Shown: positions 17,007 through 26,315, numbered from the stretch's first letter. The stretch: DNA of 64,000 nucleotides from Bin5 sp965204525 (GCA_965204525.1 OZ241994.1:4092001-4156000), one strand, 5' to 3'. Notes: generated by a model not told the origin, from the sequence alone. Translations and numbers: made by a program.

Positions 17007-18044
17007 CTAACGGCTTTGGCCGTAGAGCTGGTGCATCAGTTCGTTCAGAAGTGTGGCGACATAGCGCACTGCCCCAACTGTCCGACCATATGGCATTCGC
17101 ATCGGGCCGACTACGCCCAGCAGGCCGCTGACACGGTCCGGCACGCCATAGCGGCTCAGTACGAGGCTGATGTCCTGCATATCGCCAAAACGACCCTCAC
17201 CGGCGATCATCACCTGTACGTCGCTCAACTCCATCACATCATCATAAATCTCTTGCAGCAGCGTGCGCTGTTCGAATACCTCCACGATCCGGCTCACCTG
17301 CGGCCCGTCCGTGAATTCAGGCTCGGCCAGCACCTGGGCCAGACCATGTCGATAGACGCGGTCGGTGATCTGCTCTTCCGACTGGAGGAGGGTGTTGAGT
17401 ACAAGCTCGCCCACTTCGCGGGTAAAGCCGGTGAACTCCTCCAGCTTTTCCGGCAGATCGGCAGCCGTAGCGCCGGATATTTCAACATTGAGCTGGTTGC
17501 TCGCCCGGCTCAGCTCCTCTTGAAAAATCGGCTGTTCCAGGGTGATTAACTGCTGTTTCAGCGTGCCTGTGGCCAGTACCAGCACCAGCAAAACAACCGT
17601 ATCCTGAATGCCAATCAATTCCAGATGTTTGACTCTGCTTGAGATCGAACGTGGGGAAGTCGCCAGCGCCGCGCCCGTGGAGGCTTTGGCCAGGACCGCC
17701 GTGCTGAGACGCAGCCACTGATCAATCTCCCGCCGGGCTTGATGGAACTGATGGCGGATCATATGCCGCTCATGGGACGGCAGATCGGTGTGGGCCATGA
17801 GATTGGCCACAAAGTACCGATAACCGCCATCTGTGGGAATGCGGCCGGCGCTGGTGTGGGGGTGGGTCAGCAGGCCAGCCTTCTCCAGCGCAGCCAGATC
17901 ATTGCGGATGGTCGCAGCGCTGACACCCAGATCGTACTTTTGCGCGATCGACTGGCTGCCCACCGGCTGGGCATTCTCCACATATTCCTGGATGACGATT
18001 CGCAGCACCTGTTTACGGCGCTGGCTCAACTGAAATTCGGTCAT
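17007..18044 (-). CDS. hrcA: Heat-inducible transcription repressor HrcA
   Basis: A 345-residue repressor of class I heat-shock genes. The N-terminal winged-helix domain reads LSQRRKQVLRIVIQEYVENA and then VSAATIRNDLAALEKAGLL (about 40-58). The GAF-like and dimerisation regions follow with LNVEISGATAADLPEK and GRFGDMQDISLVLSRYG, ending GVVGPMRMPYGRTVGAVRYV. HrcA binds the CIRCE inverted repeat, and one lies 123 bases upstream of this start, indicating autoregulation. No clear ribosome-binding site precedes the ATG. Confidence 0.95.
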   Translation of the reverse strand: MTEFQLSQRRKQVLRIVIQEYVENAQPVGSQSIAQKYDLGVSAATIRNDLAALEKAGLLTHPHTSAGRIPTDGGYRYFVANLMAHTDLPSHERHMIRHQFHQARREIDQWLRLSTAVLAKASTGAALATSPRSISSRVKHLELIGIQDTVVLLVLVLATGTLKQQLITLEQPIFQEELSRASNQLNVEISGATAADLPEKLEEFTGFTREVGELVLNTLLQSEEQITDRVYRHGLAQVLAEPEFTDGPQVSRIVEVFEQRTLLQEIYDDVMELSDVQVMIAGEGRFGDMQDISLVLSRYGVPDRVSGLLGVVGPMRMPYGRTVGAVRYVATLLNELMHQLYGQSR

Positions 18045-18167
18045 GAATTACTGGCAGAAAGGACTGCCGCCTGTCTGCCTTCCATCTAGCCCGCTGAGTA
18101 TGCGGCCGGTGGAGGGCAAGTCGAACTGTCGAACAGTTTGCAGCAAGCAGACGCTTCAGTCTTGCCC

Positions 18168-18194
18168 TTAGCACTATTGTGATGGGAGTGCTAA
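18168..18194 (-). promoter_or_regulatory. CIRCE operator (HrcA binding site)
   Basis: Read on the + strand: TTAGCACTA (18168-18176), a 9-base spacer, then GAGTGCTAA (18186-18194). This differs from the CIRCE consensus at one position. It lies between a consensus-like minus-strand promoter and hrcA, the expected place for HrcA autoregulation of hrcA-grpE. Confidence 0.93.
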
Positions 18195-18204
18195 TCGAAA
18201 AAGA

Positions 18205-18234
18205 AGTGTAGCAAACCGGGCAGAGGGTTGTCAA
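18205..18234 (-). promoter_or_regulatory. Sigma-70-type promoter of hrcA-grpE
   Basis: On the minus strand a perfect -35 TTGACA (18234-18229) is followed by an 18-base spacer and the -10 TACACT (18210-18205). Transcription should start a few bases before the CIRCE element, so bound HrcA would block it. Confidence 0.75.
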
Positions 18235-18249
18235 GGAATTTGGGTCGGT

Positions 18250-19884
18250 TCAGTAGGCGTTTTTGTTTGTCCCGAGTAGCCACTGGCCTAGTGTGCGAAT
18301 GATAATTTTGATGTCCAGGGCCAGTGACCAGTTTTCGATATACCAGAGATCGTACTTTGTGCGCTCCTCGATCGAGGTGTCGCCCCGCATCCCGTTTACC
18401 GCGGCCCAACCGGTCATTCCGGCCTTTTCGCGGTGGCGGTCCATGTAACGTGGAATCATCTGCCGGAACTGCTCCACGTAGACCGGTCGTTCAGGGCGCG
18501 GCCCGACCAGGCTCATTTCTCCAAAGAGAACATTGATCAACTGGGGTAGTTCGTCGATATTGGCGCGACGAATGAAAGCGCCCAGTTTGGTCCGCCGGGG
18601 ATCGTTTTCGACCGTCCAGCCCGGCCCGGATTCTTCCGCGTCCTCGCGCATGGAGCGGAACTTCAGAATCTTGAACGACTTGGCATCCAATCCCATCCGT
18701 TCATGTGTGTAGAAGACCGGCCCGGGACTGTCCAGTTTGATCAAGAGCGCCACCAGCATCAGGAAGGGGCTGAGAACTACCAGGCCGATGGCGCTTCCCA
18801 CCAGGTCCATCCCGCGTTTGAGTGTCAGTTTCCAACCCTGCAGGGCCACGTCGCGGACTGTGACCAGGGGCAGACCGCCAAGATACCCGATCGTCACTTC
18901 ACTCGCCATAATTCCGAATGCATCCGGCAGCACGCGAATGCCGACCTTCTCTCGCTCACAAAGGCTGATGATGCCGACCAGTTCCTGATGTGTGCTTTCC
19001 GGCAGCGCGATGATCACTTCGTCGACCGCAAATTCGTCAATGATTCTGGGAATGTCGGCGACGCTGCCCAGAATCGGTACATCCAGAATGGAACGCGTAC
19101 TGCTGTTATCAACGATCCCGAACACCTGAAAGCCCAGTTTGGGATTGGCCTGTACTCTCTGCAGGATCATGCGGCCGGAATCCCCGCCGCCGATGAGCAG
19201 GACCCGGTCGCCGCCGATTCCTCTGGCCTGGGCATTCCACTGCACTTGTGCATGCAGGGTCCGGCCGATCGTCAACATCATGATGTTGAGCAACCAGGCA
19301 TATCCCAGGAAGGTGCGGTGGTATACAAAATCCCGCAGGAAAAGGCTGACCAGCGCCACGGTCAGTAGCGTGCACAGTGTTGTGAGTTTTGCGGTGCGAA
19401 AGATTTCGTCCAATTGACCGAGCGGTCGGCGGCGCTGGTACATGCGCTGCGAAGAGAAGAGCGATAGCAGCACCAACGACTGTGTCAGCGGCAAAGCCAG
19501 GAACTCCACGAAAGGGCCGACAATGATATCCGGCTGCAACTCCATCAGCCTCGGCGTCAGGTTCATCTCAGTCAGCCGGTGGGCCAGGAAGAACGCCAGC
19601 CACGTGCACGCCAGATCCACGATTGCCAGCGAGAGCGCGAACAGAAGCTGGGCGCGTTTTGGTACGCCCGGCCGCTGGGCGCGCAGGGCCGAGTATCTTC
19701 CGTTTGGACTGGAATATACGCCCTGCTCGGACGCCTCCGCATCTTCCGCGGCCGTAGTCGCAGATTCACGCGATTCTGTCTGAGGCTCCTCAAGATCAGT
19801 TGTCGGCGGCTCTGGTGACTTCCACATCGTGCTATTGCGTATGACCTTGCGTGGGGACCTGTCACTATCCCCTGTCAAATTCAC
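18250..19884 (-). CDS. Polyprenyl-phosphate sugar-1-phosphate transferase (undecaprenyl-phosphate glucose phosphotransferase type)
   Basis: Starts exopolysaccharide or glycan assembly by moving a sugar-1-phosphate from a UDP-sugar to undecaprenyl phosphate. The 544-residue protein has an N-terminal disordered region and about four membrane segments (about 75-225). A CoA-binding-like Rossmann region with LLIGGGDSGRMIL follows. The catalytic PglC-like domain begins KRGMDLVGSAIGLVVLSP and continues with FKILKFRSM, RRANIDELPQLINV and MSLVGPRPERP. The frame opens with GTG at 19884. An ATG at 19827 is an alternative start, and neither has a strong ribosome-binding site. Downstream on the strand is the hrcA promoter region. 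Confidence 0.88.
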   Translation of the reverse strand: MNLTGDSDRSPRKVIRNSTMWKSPEPPTTDLEEPQTESRESATTAAEDAEASEQGVYSSPNGRYSALRAQRPGVPKRAQLLFALSLAIVDLACTWLAFFLAHRLTEMNLTPRLMELQPDIIVGPFVEFLALPLTQSLVLLSLFSSQRMYQRRRPLGQLDEIFRTAKLTTLCTLLTVALVSLFLRDFVYHRTFLGYAWLLNIMMLTIGRTLHAQVQWNAQARGIGGDRVLLIGGGDSGRMILQRVQANPKLGFQVFGIVDNSSTRSILDVPILGSVADIPRIIDEFAVDEVIIALPESTHQELVGIISLCEREKVGIRVLPDAFGIMASEVTIGYLGGLPLVTVRDVALQGWKLTLKRGMDLVGSAIGLVVLSPFLMLVALLIKLDSPGPVFYTHERMGLDAKSFKILKFRSMREDAEESGPGWTVENDPRRTKLGAFIRRANIDELPQLINVLFGEMSLVGPRPERPVYVEQFRQMIPRYMDRHREKAGMTGWAAVNGMRGDTSIEERTKYDLWYIENWSLALDIKIIIRTLGQWLLGTNKNAY

Positions 19885-19933
19885 GAAATTCAGGCGGACC
19901 GGTCTTCACTTGCGCTTGTAACGGAAAATCCTG

Positions 19934-20953
19934 CTAGATCCGTTTCTGTCGTAGTTTCCACAGCCGCACAGCTATATCTACGCCGCCAATCAGAGCAATA
20001 CTGAGCCAGATTAATTTGTCCAGCACCCACGAACTGTTGGCCCGGTAGTGTTTGCGATAGAAGATCCACATCGCTTCATAAAAAGCGCGGCGTGCCTTGC
20101 GGCTCTTGCGGCTGGACGCCTCTTTGACATGCGTGATCTCGACCTTTCCGTTGTACCAGACTTCCCAGCCGGCGCTCTTGATGCGCTTTGCCCAATCCAG
20201 GTCTTCACCGTACATGAAGTAGGCCTCGTCCAACAGCCCAACCTGCCGGATCGCCTCTGTGCGCACCTGCATATAGGCGCCCACGACCGAATCCACCGGA
20301 TGCACCGCATCTTCCGGCAGATAGCTCAAGTTGTAGGCGTTGAAACGTTTGCTCTTGGGAAACAGCCGGCTCAAGCGAGTCATGCGGCAGAAGCTCACCC
20401 AGGGCGTGGGAAAGCTGCGGCGGCAGGCCAGATCGAGCGTCCCGTCCGGCCGTCGCACCCGCGGGCCGGCTATCCCGAAGTCGGGCCGTTCGTCCATGAA
20501 TCGGAGCATTTCGGCCAGAGCGTTCTCCGGCAAAACAGTGTCATTGTTAAGGAGGAGAATGTAGCGGGGAAGGGGCCTGTCGCGCAGTGGTCGGCGGTCA
20601 GAAAGGCCGAGTTGGCGGAGAGCCAGATTGTTGCCTGCGCTGAAGCCGAGATTGGTTTCGGAAACGATCAGGCCGGCCTGCGGGAAGCGGTCGCCTACCA
20701 TGGCGGCGCTGTCGTCACTGCTGCCGTTGTCAACCACACAGACCGTGTAGCTAAAGTCGCCGGCAGACGCGAACACGGATGTCAGGCATCCGGACAGGAG
20801 AGCGCTGCCGTTGTAGTTGACAATAACTACCGCGAGATCCATTCCCTCTGCAGACGGAACAGACCCGGAGGGCATTCCACTCGCTGGCAACGTCGATGGC
20901 GAGCCGGTGCTCTCAATCCATTCTGACCAGACGACATGGCGAGGAGACTGCAT
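19934..20953 (-). CDS. Glycosyltransferase family 2 protein
   Basis: A GT-A fold enzyme of up to 339 residues. The catalytic domain begins LAVVIVNYNGSALLSGCL, with VVDNGSSDDS shortly after. LLLNNDTVLPENAL carries the metal-binding acidic residues, and EAYFMYGEDLDWAKRI contains the likely general base region. A C-terminal hydrophobic helix may anchor it to the membrane. The layout resembles rhamnosyltransferases of O-antigen and exopolysaccharide pathways. The conserved domain starts at the Met at 20842, so the first 37 residues may not be translated. It lies just upstream of the sugar-phosphate transferase gene and likely acts in the same pathway. Confidence 0.87.
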   Translation of the reverse strand: MQSPRHVVWSEWIESTGSPSTLPASGMPSGSVPSAEGMDLAVVIVNYNGSALLSGCLTSVFASAGDFSYTVCVVDNGSSDDSAAMVGDRFPQAGLIVSETNLGFSAGNNLALRQLGLSDRRPLRDRPLPRYILLLNNDTVLPENALAEMLRFMDERPDFGIAGPRVRRPDGTLDLACRRSFPTPWVSFCRMTRLSRLFPKSKRFNAYNLSYLPEDAVHPVDSVVGAYMQVRTEAIRQVGLLDEAYFMYGEDLDWAKRIKSAGWEVWYNGKVEITHVKEASSRKSRKARRAFYEAMWIFYRKHYRANSSWVLDKLIWLSIALIGGVDIAVRLWKLRQKRI

Positions 20954-21411
20954 TGTCTGAGTTGCTATTTATCCGCTGCCCAAATTTCCATGCGGCTGGA
21001 AAGGGTACGGGCGGCAAAGGTGAGCGAAAAAATGACTGTGATCAATGCGCTCGCTTGGGGATGATCAACTGTCGCGGAGCGCAGAACAGGCAATCAAGAA
21101 AATCAGACAGATTGCAGGAATCACAGCCGGAACCGTCTGCTCTATATGCGTCTGATTCTAGCACGGCATGTTGCTTTCGCAAAAGCGGTCGTCTGAACCA
21201 TCCCTCTGCGTTCGCCGTGCATCGTCGGCCCGACTGCTCAGGTTCCCCGTCGGCGAACATCGGTCTTGGGTAACGTTCGCGTTTGCGCCTACATATAGGC
21301 TCCCGGCGCATGGCGGGGTAGAAGCCAGGCAGCGGTCTGACGTTGTGTGCGCTCACTTCTTACCTGCCGATTGGTCTGCGCAGTGGTGCTACTCATGGCG
21401 TTTCCCTTATG
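20954..21411. other. Intergenic region without recognised features
   Basis: 458 bases between the GT39-like gene and the GT2 gene. No conserved frame, tRNA or clear inverted repeat was recognised. Short frames here look random in composition. Confidence 0.4.
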
Positions 21412-23508
21412 CTATTCAGATGAATGAAGTCGCATCCGCCCCAAGACAGTCTCTGGCTCCCATATGCCCACTTCGACAGTCGGCACCGATGTCGCCAAGT
21501 CGTAGACGACCACCCGTAACTCGTACTCACCCGGCACTGCTTCATCTGGAACTTCAAGTTGGTAAAGAATGTCTACCGGTTCATGCGCCAACCAAAACCT
21601 CGTTGTAGACGCATAGTTCGTCGGCTTCCGCAGGACATGATCCGTCTGGGATATCCTTGCGCCATCGATATTGTACAGGCGTAAGGATATCGAATAGTCC
21701 ACCGCCAATTCCGATGCGGTCTCCCATTGCATTCCGACCATCAGAGATCGATCCTGTCCTTCGTCAAGCAACTGCTGTCCCGGCAAGATTGCCTTGGTGG
21801 AGTCCAAGGCGAGTCCCTTCAGACTAATGCCTCCATCATACACGATTGGGCGAGGTAAGTCTTCATAGAGCGTCCAAGGATGGTCATATGTAATATCCAC
21901 GTAGGTATTGACATAGACGCCCTCGAAGTCTTCACTGCTAACATAGGTCCCGTTCTTGCTCAGAAGAAGGGAAAGAAAGTCGGCATGATAGCTTCCACCC
22001 CAAGTAAATGAATCTATCCAGTCTACAATCTTTACAGTCGATACCTGCCCTGTTCCCGCCAGTCCCTCTTTGATCTGATTCTCTAATTCTGGCACGTATG
22101 GCCAGAACATCCTGGCTGGCGTTTTCCCTTGATACAGGTACTCGAAGCCGTGATGCACATGGGGGATAAAATAAGCTGTATCTTCGTCTGGAGGCAGCGC
22201 GTTCAGCTTTTGGGCAAAACGTGGCCAGATCACATCATACCTGAAATAGTGATCGGTCATCCCTTCCCTGAAATAAGCTTGATAGTTGACAGTGCCCTGA
22301 ACCACAATGGCGAGGCTGATCACACCGCTACACACAAAGGCCCAACGGTTCGTCCCCACCGGCATGCGAGAGGCTGTCCACTGGAACATCTCCCACATCC
22401 CACTGGCCACCAGCAGATAGATAGCAGGCACTGCGCCGACCATACGCATCGTGCTTCCCCCTTCGGCAAGAAATGCCGGCAGAAGCAGCAGCCCAACCCA
22501 GAGAAGTAGAAGACGATACGCTGGCCTGCGTTTCCACTGCCGCACGGCCGTCCCCACGCCCAGCCAGAAGAAAAACGCTTCCCACATATTCAGCGTGACA
22601 GAATGATCAAAAGGGGAACAGCAGCCCGCCATAACGCGGAAACTCAGCGCCGACACGTGCTCCGACACATTCGCTGCCAGGCTCCCCGCCTGAGACACCA
22701 CCGAAGCATCCTGATCACCACCAAAGATAAAGAGCGATTGGATGCGACTATTGAGAAAGATCTCAGGATTTCGAATATAATGGTAGATGATCGGAGCAGC
22801 GACCAGCCCGGCCACGCCGGTGAAAATGGCTGCCCCCGGCAGTTCAGCCCGTATCCTCGACCAGGTCGCAGAGCGAATCGGCACCAGAAAACTTATCCCG
22901 AAGAAGAGGAACAGAAACGGTATGAAACGCGCGGGAGAGTAGGTGTACGGCAGTACCCCCGCGCACGCGCCAGCCAGCGCGATTCCCCACCAACGCCGCC
23001 GCGTCCATCCCCACCACAGCCAGGCCAGGCACAATGCAAGAAAAAGTGGAAGAAAGCTGCTTCTATATGAAGTGCGGCCCAGAATCGTCTGGCCAAGTGA
23101 TATCGCCAGCAGACCGGCAGCAATTCCCCCCACCACCAAGCCGCGCCACCGTTTCTCCCGCCCGCTTTCGTCCCATCCGAACAGCAAATGTCCCAACCAG
23201 AAGATCACAAAGACCGTGCTCACGCTGGCCAAAGCCGTGGGCAAACGCAGGGCTAGCGGCGTGCGCCCCAGAAAATCTATTGAAAGCGCCATCGCATATA
23301 TGCCCAGCCCTTCACGGTCACCAAATACCAGAGCGTGACTTCCCTGCAACACTTCGAGGGCGCGCAATGCATCATATCCTTCATCGGACGCGATCCCCGG
23401 CGCGAGTTCGTGCAAGCGGTACAGGCGCAGAAACAGCGCGGCGGCTGTCAGAGCCACTGGAAGCACCCAAGTCGCCAATTTTGTCCAACTCATCCTGTTC
23501 GGAATCAT
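21412..23508 (-). CDS. GT39-like (PMT/ArnT superfamily) membrane glycosyltransferase
   Basis: A 698-residue polytopic membrane protein. After the first helix it has a loop with RLYRLHELAPGIASDEGYDALRA, where acidic residues sit in the position expected for the catalytic Asp of GT-C enzymes. About ten or more hydrophobic segments follow to about residue 405. A soluble C-terminal domain of about 290 residues then lies outside the membrane. GT-C enzymes use polyprenyl-phosphate sugars to glycosylate proteins or lipids on the outer face of the membrane. Proximity to the polyprenyl sugar transferase and GT2 genes supports a role in envelope glycans. Donor and acceptor are unknown. Confidence 0.78.
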   Translation of the reverse strand: MIPNRMSWTKLATWVLPVALTAAALFLRLYRLHELAPGIASDEGYDALRALEVLQGSHALVFGDREGLGIYAMALSIDFLGRTPLALRLPTALASVSTVFVIFWLGHLLFGWDESGREKRWRGLVVGGIAAGLLAISLGQTILGRTSYRSSFLPLFLALCLAWLWWGWTRRRWWGIALAGACAGVLPYTYSPARFIPFLFLFFGISFLVPIRSATWSRIRAELPGAAIFTGVAGLVAAPIIYHYIRNPEIFLNSRIQSLFIFGGDQDASVVSQAGSLAANVSEHVSALSFRVMAGCCSPFDHSVTLNMWEAFFFWLGVGTAVRQWKRRPAYRLLLLWVGLLLLPAFLAEGGSTMRMVGAVPAIYLLVASGMWEMFQWTASRMPVGTNRWAFVCSGVISLAIVVQGTVNYQAYFREGMTDHYFRYDVIWPRFAQKLNALPPDEDTAYFIPHVHHGFEYLYQGKTPARMFWPYVPELENQIKEGLAGTGQVSTVKIVDWIDSFTWGGSYHADFLSLLLSKNGTYVSSEDFEGVYVNTYVDITYDHPWTLYEDLPRPIVYDGGISLKGLALDSTKAILPGQQLLDEGQDRSLMVGMQWETASELAVDYSISLRLYNIDGARISQTDHVLRKPTNYASTTRFWLAHEPVDILYQLEVPDEAVPGEYELRVVVYDLATSVPTVEVGIWEPETVLGRMRLHSSE

Positions 23509-23593
23509 GTCCGTCTGCTGGTTTCGTGAGTCAATGAATGCGGCGGGGGAAAGGTATGGTTGGAATTGGAAATGTTGATGTGCATGGTTTGCA

Positions 23594-24178
23594 TTAACGC
23601 AACTCTTTCTGCAGTCGGAGCTGATCGGTATATGTGATCTTTGCGATACAACGCTCGATGTTAAAGGTGGCGCGGGTCCCGCCGATTTCCATACTCCACC
23701 AACTGCCCAACCCGACCATGGGCGGTGTCCCCCACAGGCTTAGCAAACTAGCAGCCGCGCCACTGGAAAACTGCATCTGGATCCTGGATGCTGCCGACCG
23801 AAGGCACCGGGTTGTCTGCTTCTGCGCAGAAGTGTGTATCTCTAATTCGCTGCCTGTTCCCTACCTCCCCCGATCTTCCACGCCGTGTGCGGCCGAGTCG
23901 CCCGCGATCCCGGAGGTGACGTGAATTAATTTGGGATCTACTCCCGTACCAAGATTCGACAAGATCAATCTTTGTCTGTCGATCTGCTAGTCTGCATCTA
24001 TGAATCCGGCTGCAATGCTACCGCTGGTCTCAAGCTGAAAGTGTTCTCCGCCTCTGACGTGTTGGTGGCTCAGGACAACTATGCTGCCTCCCCTCAATCC
24101 ACATGATTCGTTCCGCAATCCGATGACCTGTTCTGAACTTCGCGACTGACTTGGTAGCGGACGAATTACAATCTGCAT
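23594..24178 (-). pseudogene. Possible decayed protein-coding remnant
   Basis: Two minus-strand fragments (24178-23987 and 23776-23594) are separated by stops. They have protein-like composition and end in GTRATFNIERCIAKITY. The motif order vaguely recalls the C-terminal half of Gfo/Idh/MocA oxidoreductases, but this is weak. The surrounding 770 bases (23509-24270) otherwise hold nothing I recognise and adjoin insertion-sequence debris, so gene decay is plausible. Confidence 0.2.
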
Positions 24179-24276
24179 AAGTGACTGGGAAGATTGACAC
24201 TTAAAACTCCCGACAATGCAGAAAAGACTTTAATCATAAAATGTTGAAGTTCCACATGTCAAACTGTAAGTCTTCT

Positions 24277-24786
24277 AGGGTGCATCCCAGATCTTTTGAG
24301 AGGGGGAAGGGAGGTAGACTTGTAGTAGGAGAAAAGAGAAGAGAAAGAGGGGGAGCAAGATGAAACGAGAAGAGGCGAAGGCGAAGTTTATGCGAGGGGC
24401 TGAGGAGATGTTTGAGGCGATGTGGGATTGGGGTGAAGAGCATCCTGAAGCGAGTTTTGATGAGATAGCGGGCAAGTTGTCGCAAGAGCGGCGGGCGTTG
24501 ATGGGAGGTACGAGGAGGTCGAATGTCCGGAATGCGGGCAGGGGATTTTCCCCCTGGACCGCCGTCTTCAGTTGATAGAGCAACGTAGCTGGTCGCCGGG
24601 GACGATAGTGCAAGCGTTGCGATTGTGCAGTGAGATTCCCTATGTGCGTGCGGCCAAACAGTTTCAGGAACTGACGCATGTGCCGTTGTCGAAGAACAGT
24701 GCTCAACTCTACTTAGCCAGCCCAACCTTAACCCGCTTGCTATCCTTGGCCTCACCTGACTTATCAAACAATTTGGGATGCACCCT
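24277..24786 (+). mobile_element. Internally deleted ISKra4-like element with terminal repeats and target duplication
   Basis: A 510-base element bounded by the 12-base inverted repeats GGGTGCATCCCA (24278-24289) and TGGGATGCACCC (24774-24785). TCTTCT directly flanks both sides (24271-24276 and 24787-24792), a six-base target duplication that shows it moved as a unit. Inside is a purine-rich leader and a broken transposase gene. The family label rests on the transposase fragment. Confidence 0.75.
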
Positions 24787-24811
24787 TCTTCTACAATGTA
24801 TTCCCGACTAA
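24360..24811 (+). pseudogene. ISKra4-family transposase fragment (frameshifted, deleted)
   Basis: The first frame (24360-24575) gives EEMFEAMWDWGEEHPEASFDEI, typical of the N-terminus of ISKra4 transposases. Near 24510 the coherent reading moves to another frame giving VECPECGQGIFPLDRRLQL. That compresses two distant parts of the family's zinc-ribbon region, so an internal deletion is likely. Translation then continues RSWSPGTIVQALRLCSEIPY and VRAAKQFQELTHVPLSKNS before running into the right end. The catalytic DDE region is absent, so the protein cannot transpose the element. Confidence 0.65.
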
Positions 24812-24897
24812 GGGTAAGTGAGCTTGGCCCCAAAAACTGGACCACAAGCTAAGGTGTATAATGGAGCAATTCACCAAGCCTGTGGAGGGGCAGAACG

Positions 24898-25209
24898 ATG
24901 GTCAAGAAACGGCGGCGACACACGGCGGCCTTCAAGTTCCGGGTTGCGCTGGAAGCGCTTGAAGGCAGCAAGACGATTAGCCAGTTATCGAGTGAATATG
25001 AGATTCATGCTAACTTGATCCGGGCCTGGAAACGGCAGTTGCAGGAAGACGGGCCCCGGGTCTTCGCTACCAACGGCGAACGCAAGCAACGGGAGCAGGA
25101 GGCGCAGGAAGCAGAGCTCTATGAACAGATTGGGCGACTCAAGATGGAACTTGAGTGGCTGAAAAAAAAAGTTGCCCGCTTCGGTCGGGGAGAGACGGCT
25201 CATGGTTGA
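24898..25209 (+). CDS. IS3-family transposase OrfA
   Basis: A 103-residue DNA-binding protein. It has the helix-turn-helix typical of IS3 OrfA (HTAAFKFRVALEALEGSKTI, then LIRAWKRQL) and a C-terminal leucine-zipper-like coiled coil (LYEQIGRLKMELEWLKKKV). A good GGAGG lies seven to eleven bases before the ATG. A run of nine A residues at 25162-25170 resembles a slippery site. However, orfB lies in the +1 frame relative to orfA and not the usual -1. The eight-base orfA stop/orfB start overlap suggests coupling or re-initiation. Confidence 0.9.
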   Translation: MVKKRRRHTAAFKFRVALEALEGSKTISQLSSEYEIHANLIRAWKRQLQEDGPRVFATNGERKQREQEAQEAELYEQIGRLKMELEWLKKKVARFGRGETAHG

Positions 25210-26032
25210 GAACCAACATGCGACTCTGAGTGTTCGAAGACAGTGCGAACTGCTGGGGCTGAATCGGGCCTCCTTCTACTATCAAGCGGCTTCTGAGTCG
25301 ACACTGAACCTGCATCTGATGCGCTTGATTGACGAGCAGTACTTGCGTACGCCCTTCTATGGCTGGCCCAAGATGACCGCGCATCTGCGCCGGCTGGGCT
25401 ACGCCATCAATGGCAAACGGGTCAGACGGCTGATGCGTCTGATGGGCATTCAAGCTATCTACCCCAGGAGAAGCAGCAGTTTGCCTGGAAAAGGGCACAA
25501 GCGCTATCCCTATCTTTTGCGCAACCTGCCGATTACGCATGTCAACCAGGTCTGGAGCGCAGACATCACCTATGTGCCGCTGCTGCGCGGCTTCATGTAC
25601 CTGGTCGCGGTCATCGACTGGCACAGCCGCTATGTACTCGCCTGGCAGCTCTCCAACACCCTGGACGGTCTCTTCTGTCTCGATGCCTTGCGCCAAGCGC
25701 TCAGCACGGGTCGGCCCAAGATTTTCAACACCGACCAGGGCGCACAGTTCACGGCCGATGCCTTCACCGCCTGCCTGCTCGCAGCCAACATACAAGTCAG
25801 CATGGATGGCCGCGGGCGCGCCCTCGACAACGTCTTCTGCGAACGCCTATGGCGCAGCGTCAAGTACGAAAACATCTATCTCAACCAGTATGACACAGTA
25901 CGTCAGCTGCACGCCGGGCTGACTGCCTATTTCGACTTCTACAACCATGAGAGACCACATCAAAGTCTCAACTATCGAACGCCGGCTGAAGAGCACTTCG
26001 TGCTCTGTTCAGAGCCGGCCGCATTCGCCTAA
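25202..26032 (+). CDS. IS3-family transposase OrfB (DDE integrase domain)
   Basis: A 276-residue catalytic subunit. An N-terminal HTH_21-like region (LSVRRQCELLGLNRASFYYQ) is followed by the rve integrase core. The DDE residues are visible in WSADITYVPL, FNTDQGAQFT and DNVFCERLWRSVKYE. The C-terminal YFDFYNHERPHQSLNYRTP is a family hallmark. The ATG at 25202 overlaps the orfA stop and has GGGGAGAG upstream; the frame is open back to 25172. No disabling changes are seen. Confidence 0.92.
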   Translation: MVENQHATLSVRRQCELLGLNRASFYYQAASESTLNLHLMRLIDEQYLRTPFYGWPKMTAHLRRLGYAINGKRVRRLMRLMGIQAIYPRRSSSLPGKGHKRYPYLLRNLPITHVNQVWSADITYVPLLRGFMYLVAVIDWHSRYVLAWQLSNTLDGLFCLDALRQALSTGRPKIFNTDQGAQFTADAFTACLLAANIQVSMDGRGRALDNVFCERLWRSVKYENIYLNQYDTVRQLHAGLTAYFDFYNHERPHQSLNYRTPAEEHFVLCSEPAAFA

Positions 26033-26315
26033 ATGCACCTTATTTTTCCCGTTTCGTGGTCTAGCCATTGGGGCCAACCATAAAGAATGGCCATATCTGG
26101 GAAGTGCGTAACTGCGATGGTCGCTCAGGGTAATATCCATGCCAGAGAGCAGAGTGCAAGTGAAGAGAGGTAAAGCGAACGGAAAACTGCTGCGCCACCC
26201 TGCTGTTCGCAGCAGGTGGAATGCGCTACAGTGTAATGGAGAGTACCTACTGAGTGCGCAGCGGTCCGGCTGATTGGCAAACGTGTTCAGTAGTGTGTGA
26301 AGGGGGGACACGCCT

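Larger units (their letters stand above)
24824..26077 (+). mobile_element. IS3-family insertion sequence
   Basis: About 1.25 kb carrying orfA and orfB. The left end reads TTGGCCCCAA (24824-24833) and continues CTGGACCAC. The right end, reverse-complemented, reads TTGGCCCCAA (26077-26068) and continues GGCTAGACCAC, giving imperfect inverted repeats of about 25 bases. No target duplication was obvious. Both genes look intact, so the copy may be functional. It lies only 37 bases beyond the ISKra4-like element. Confidence 0.85.

Noticed and set aside
25162..25171. Programmed -1 frameshift between IS3 orfA and orfB.
   Set aside because: A -1 slip does not lead into the orfB frame; overlap of stop and start is the simpler reading.
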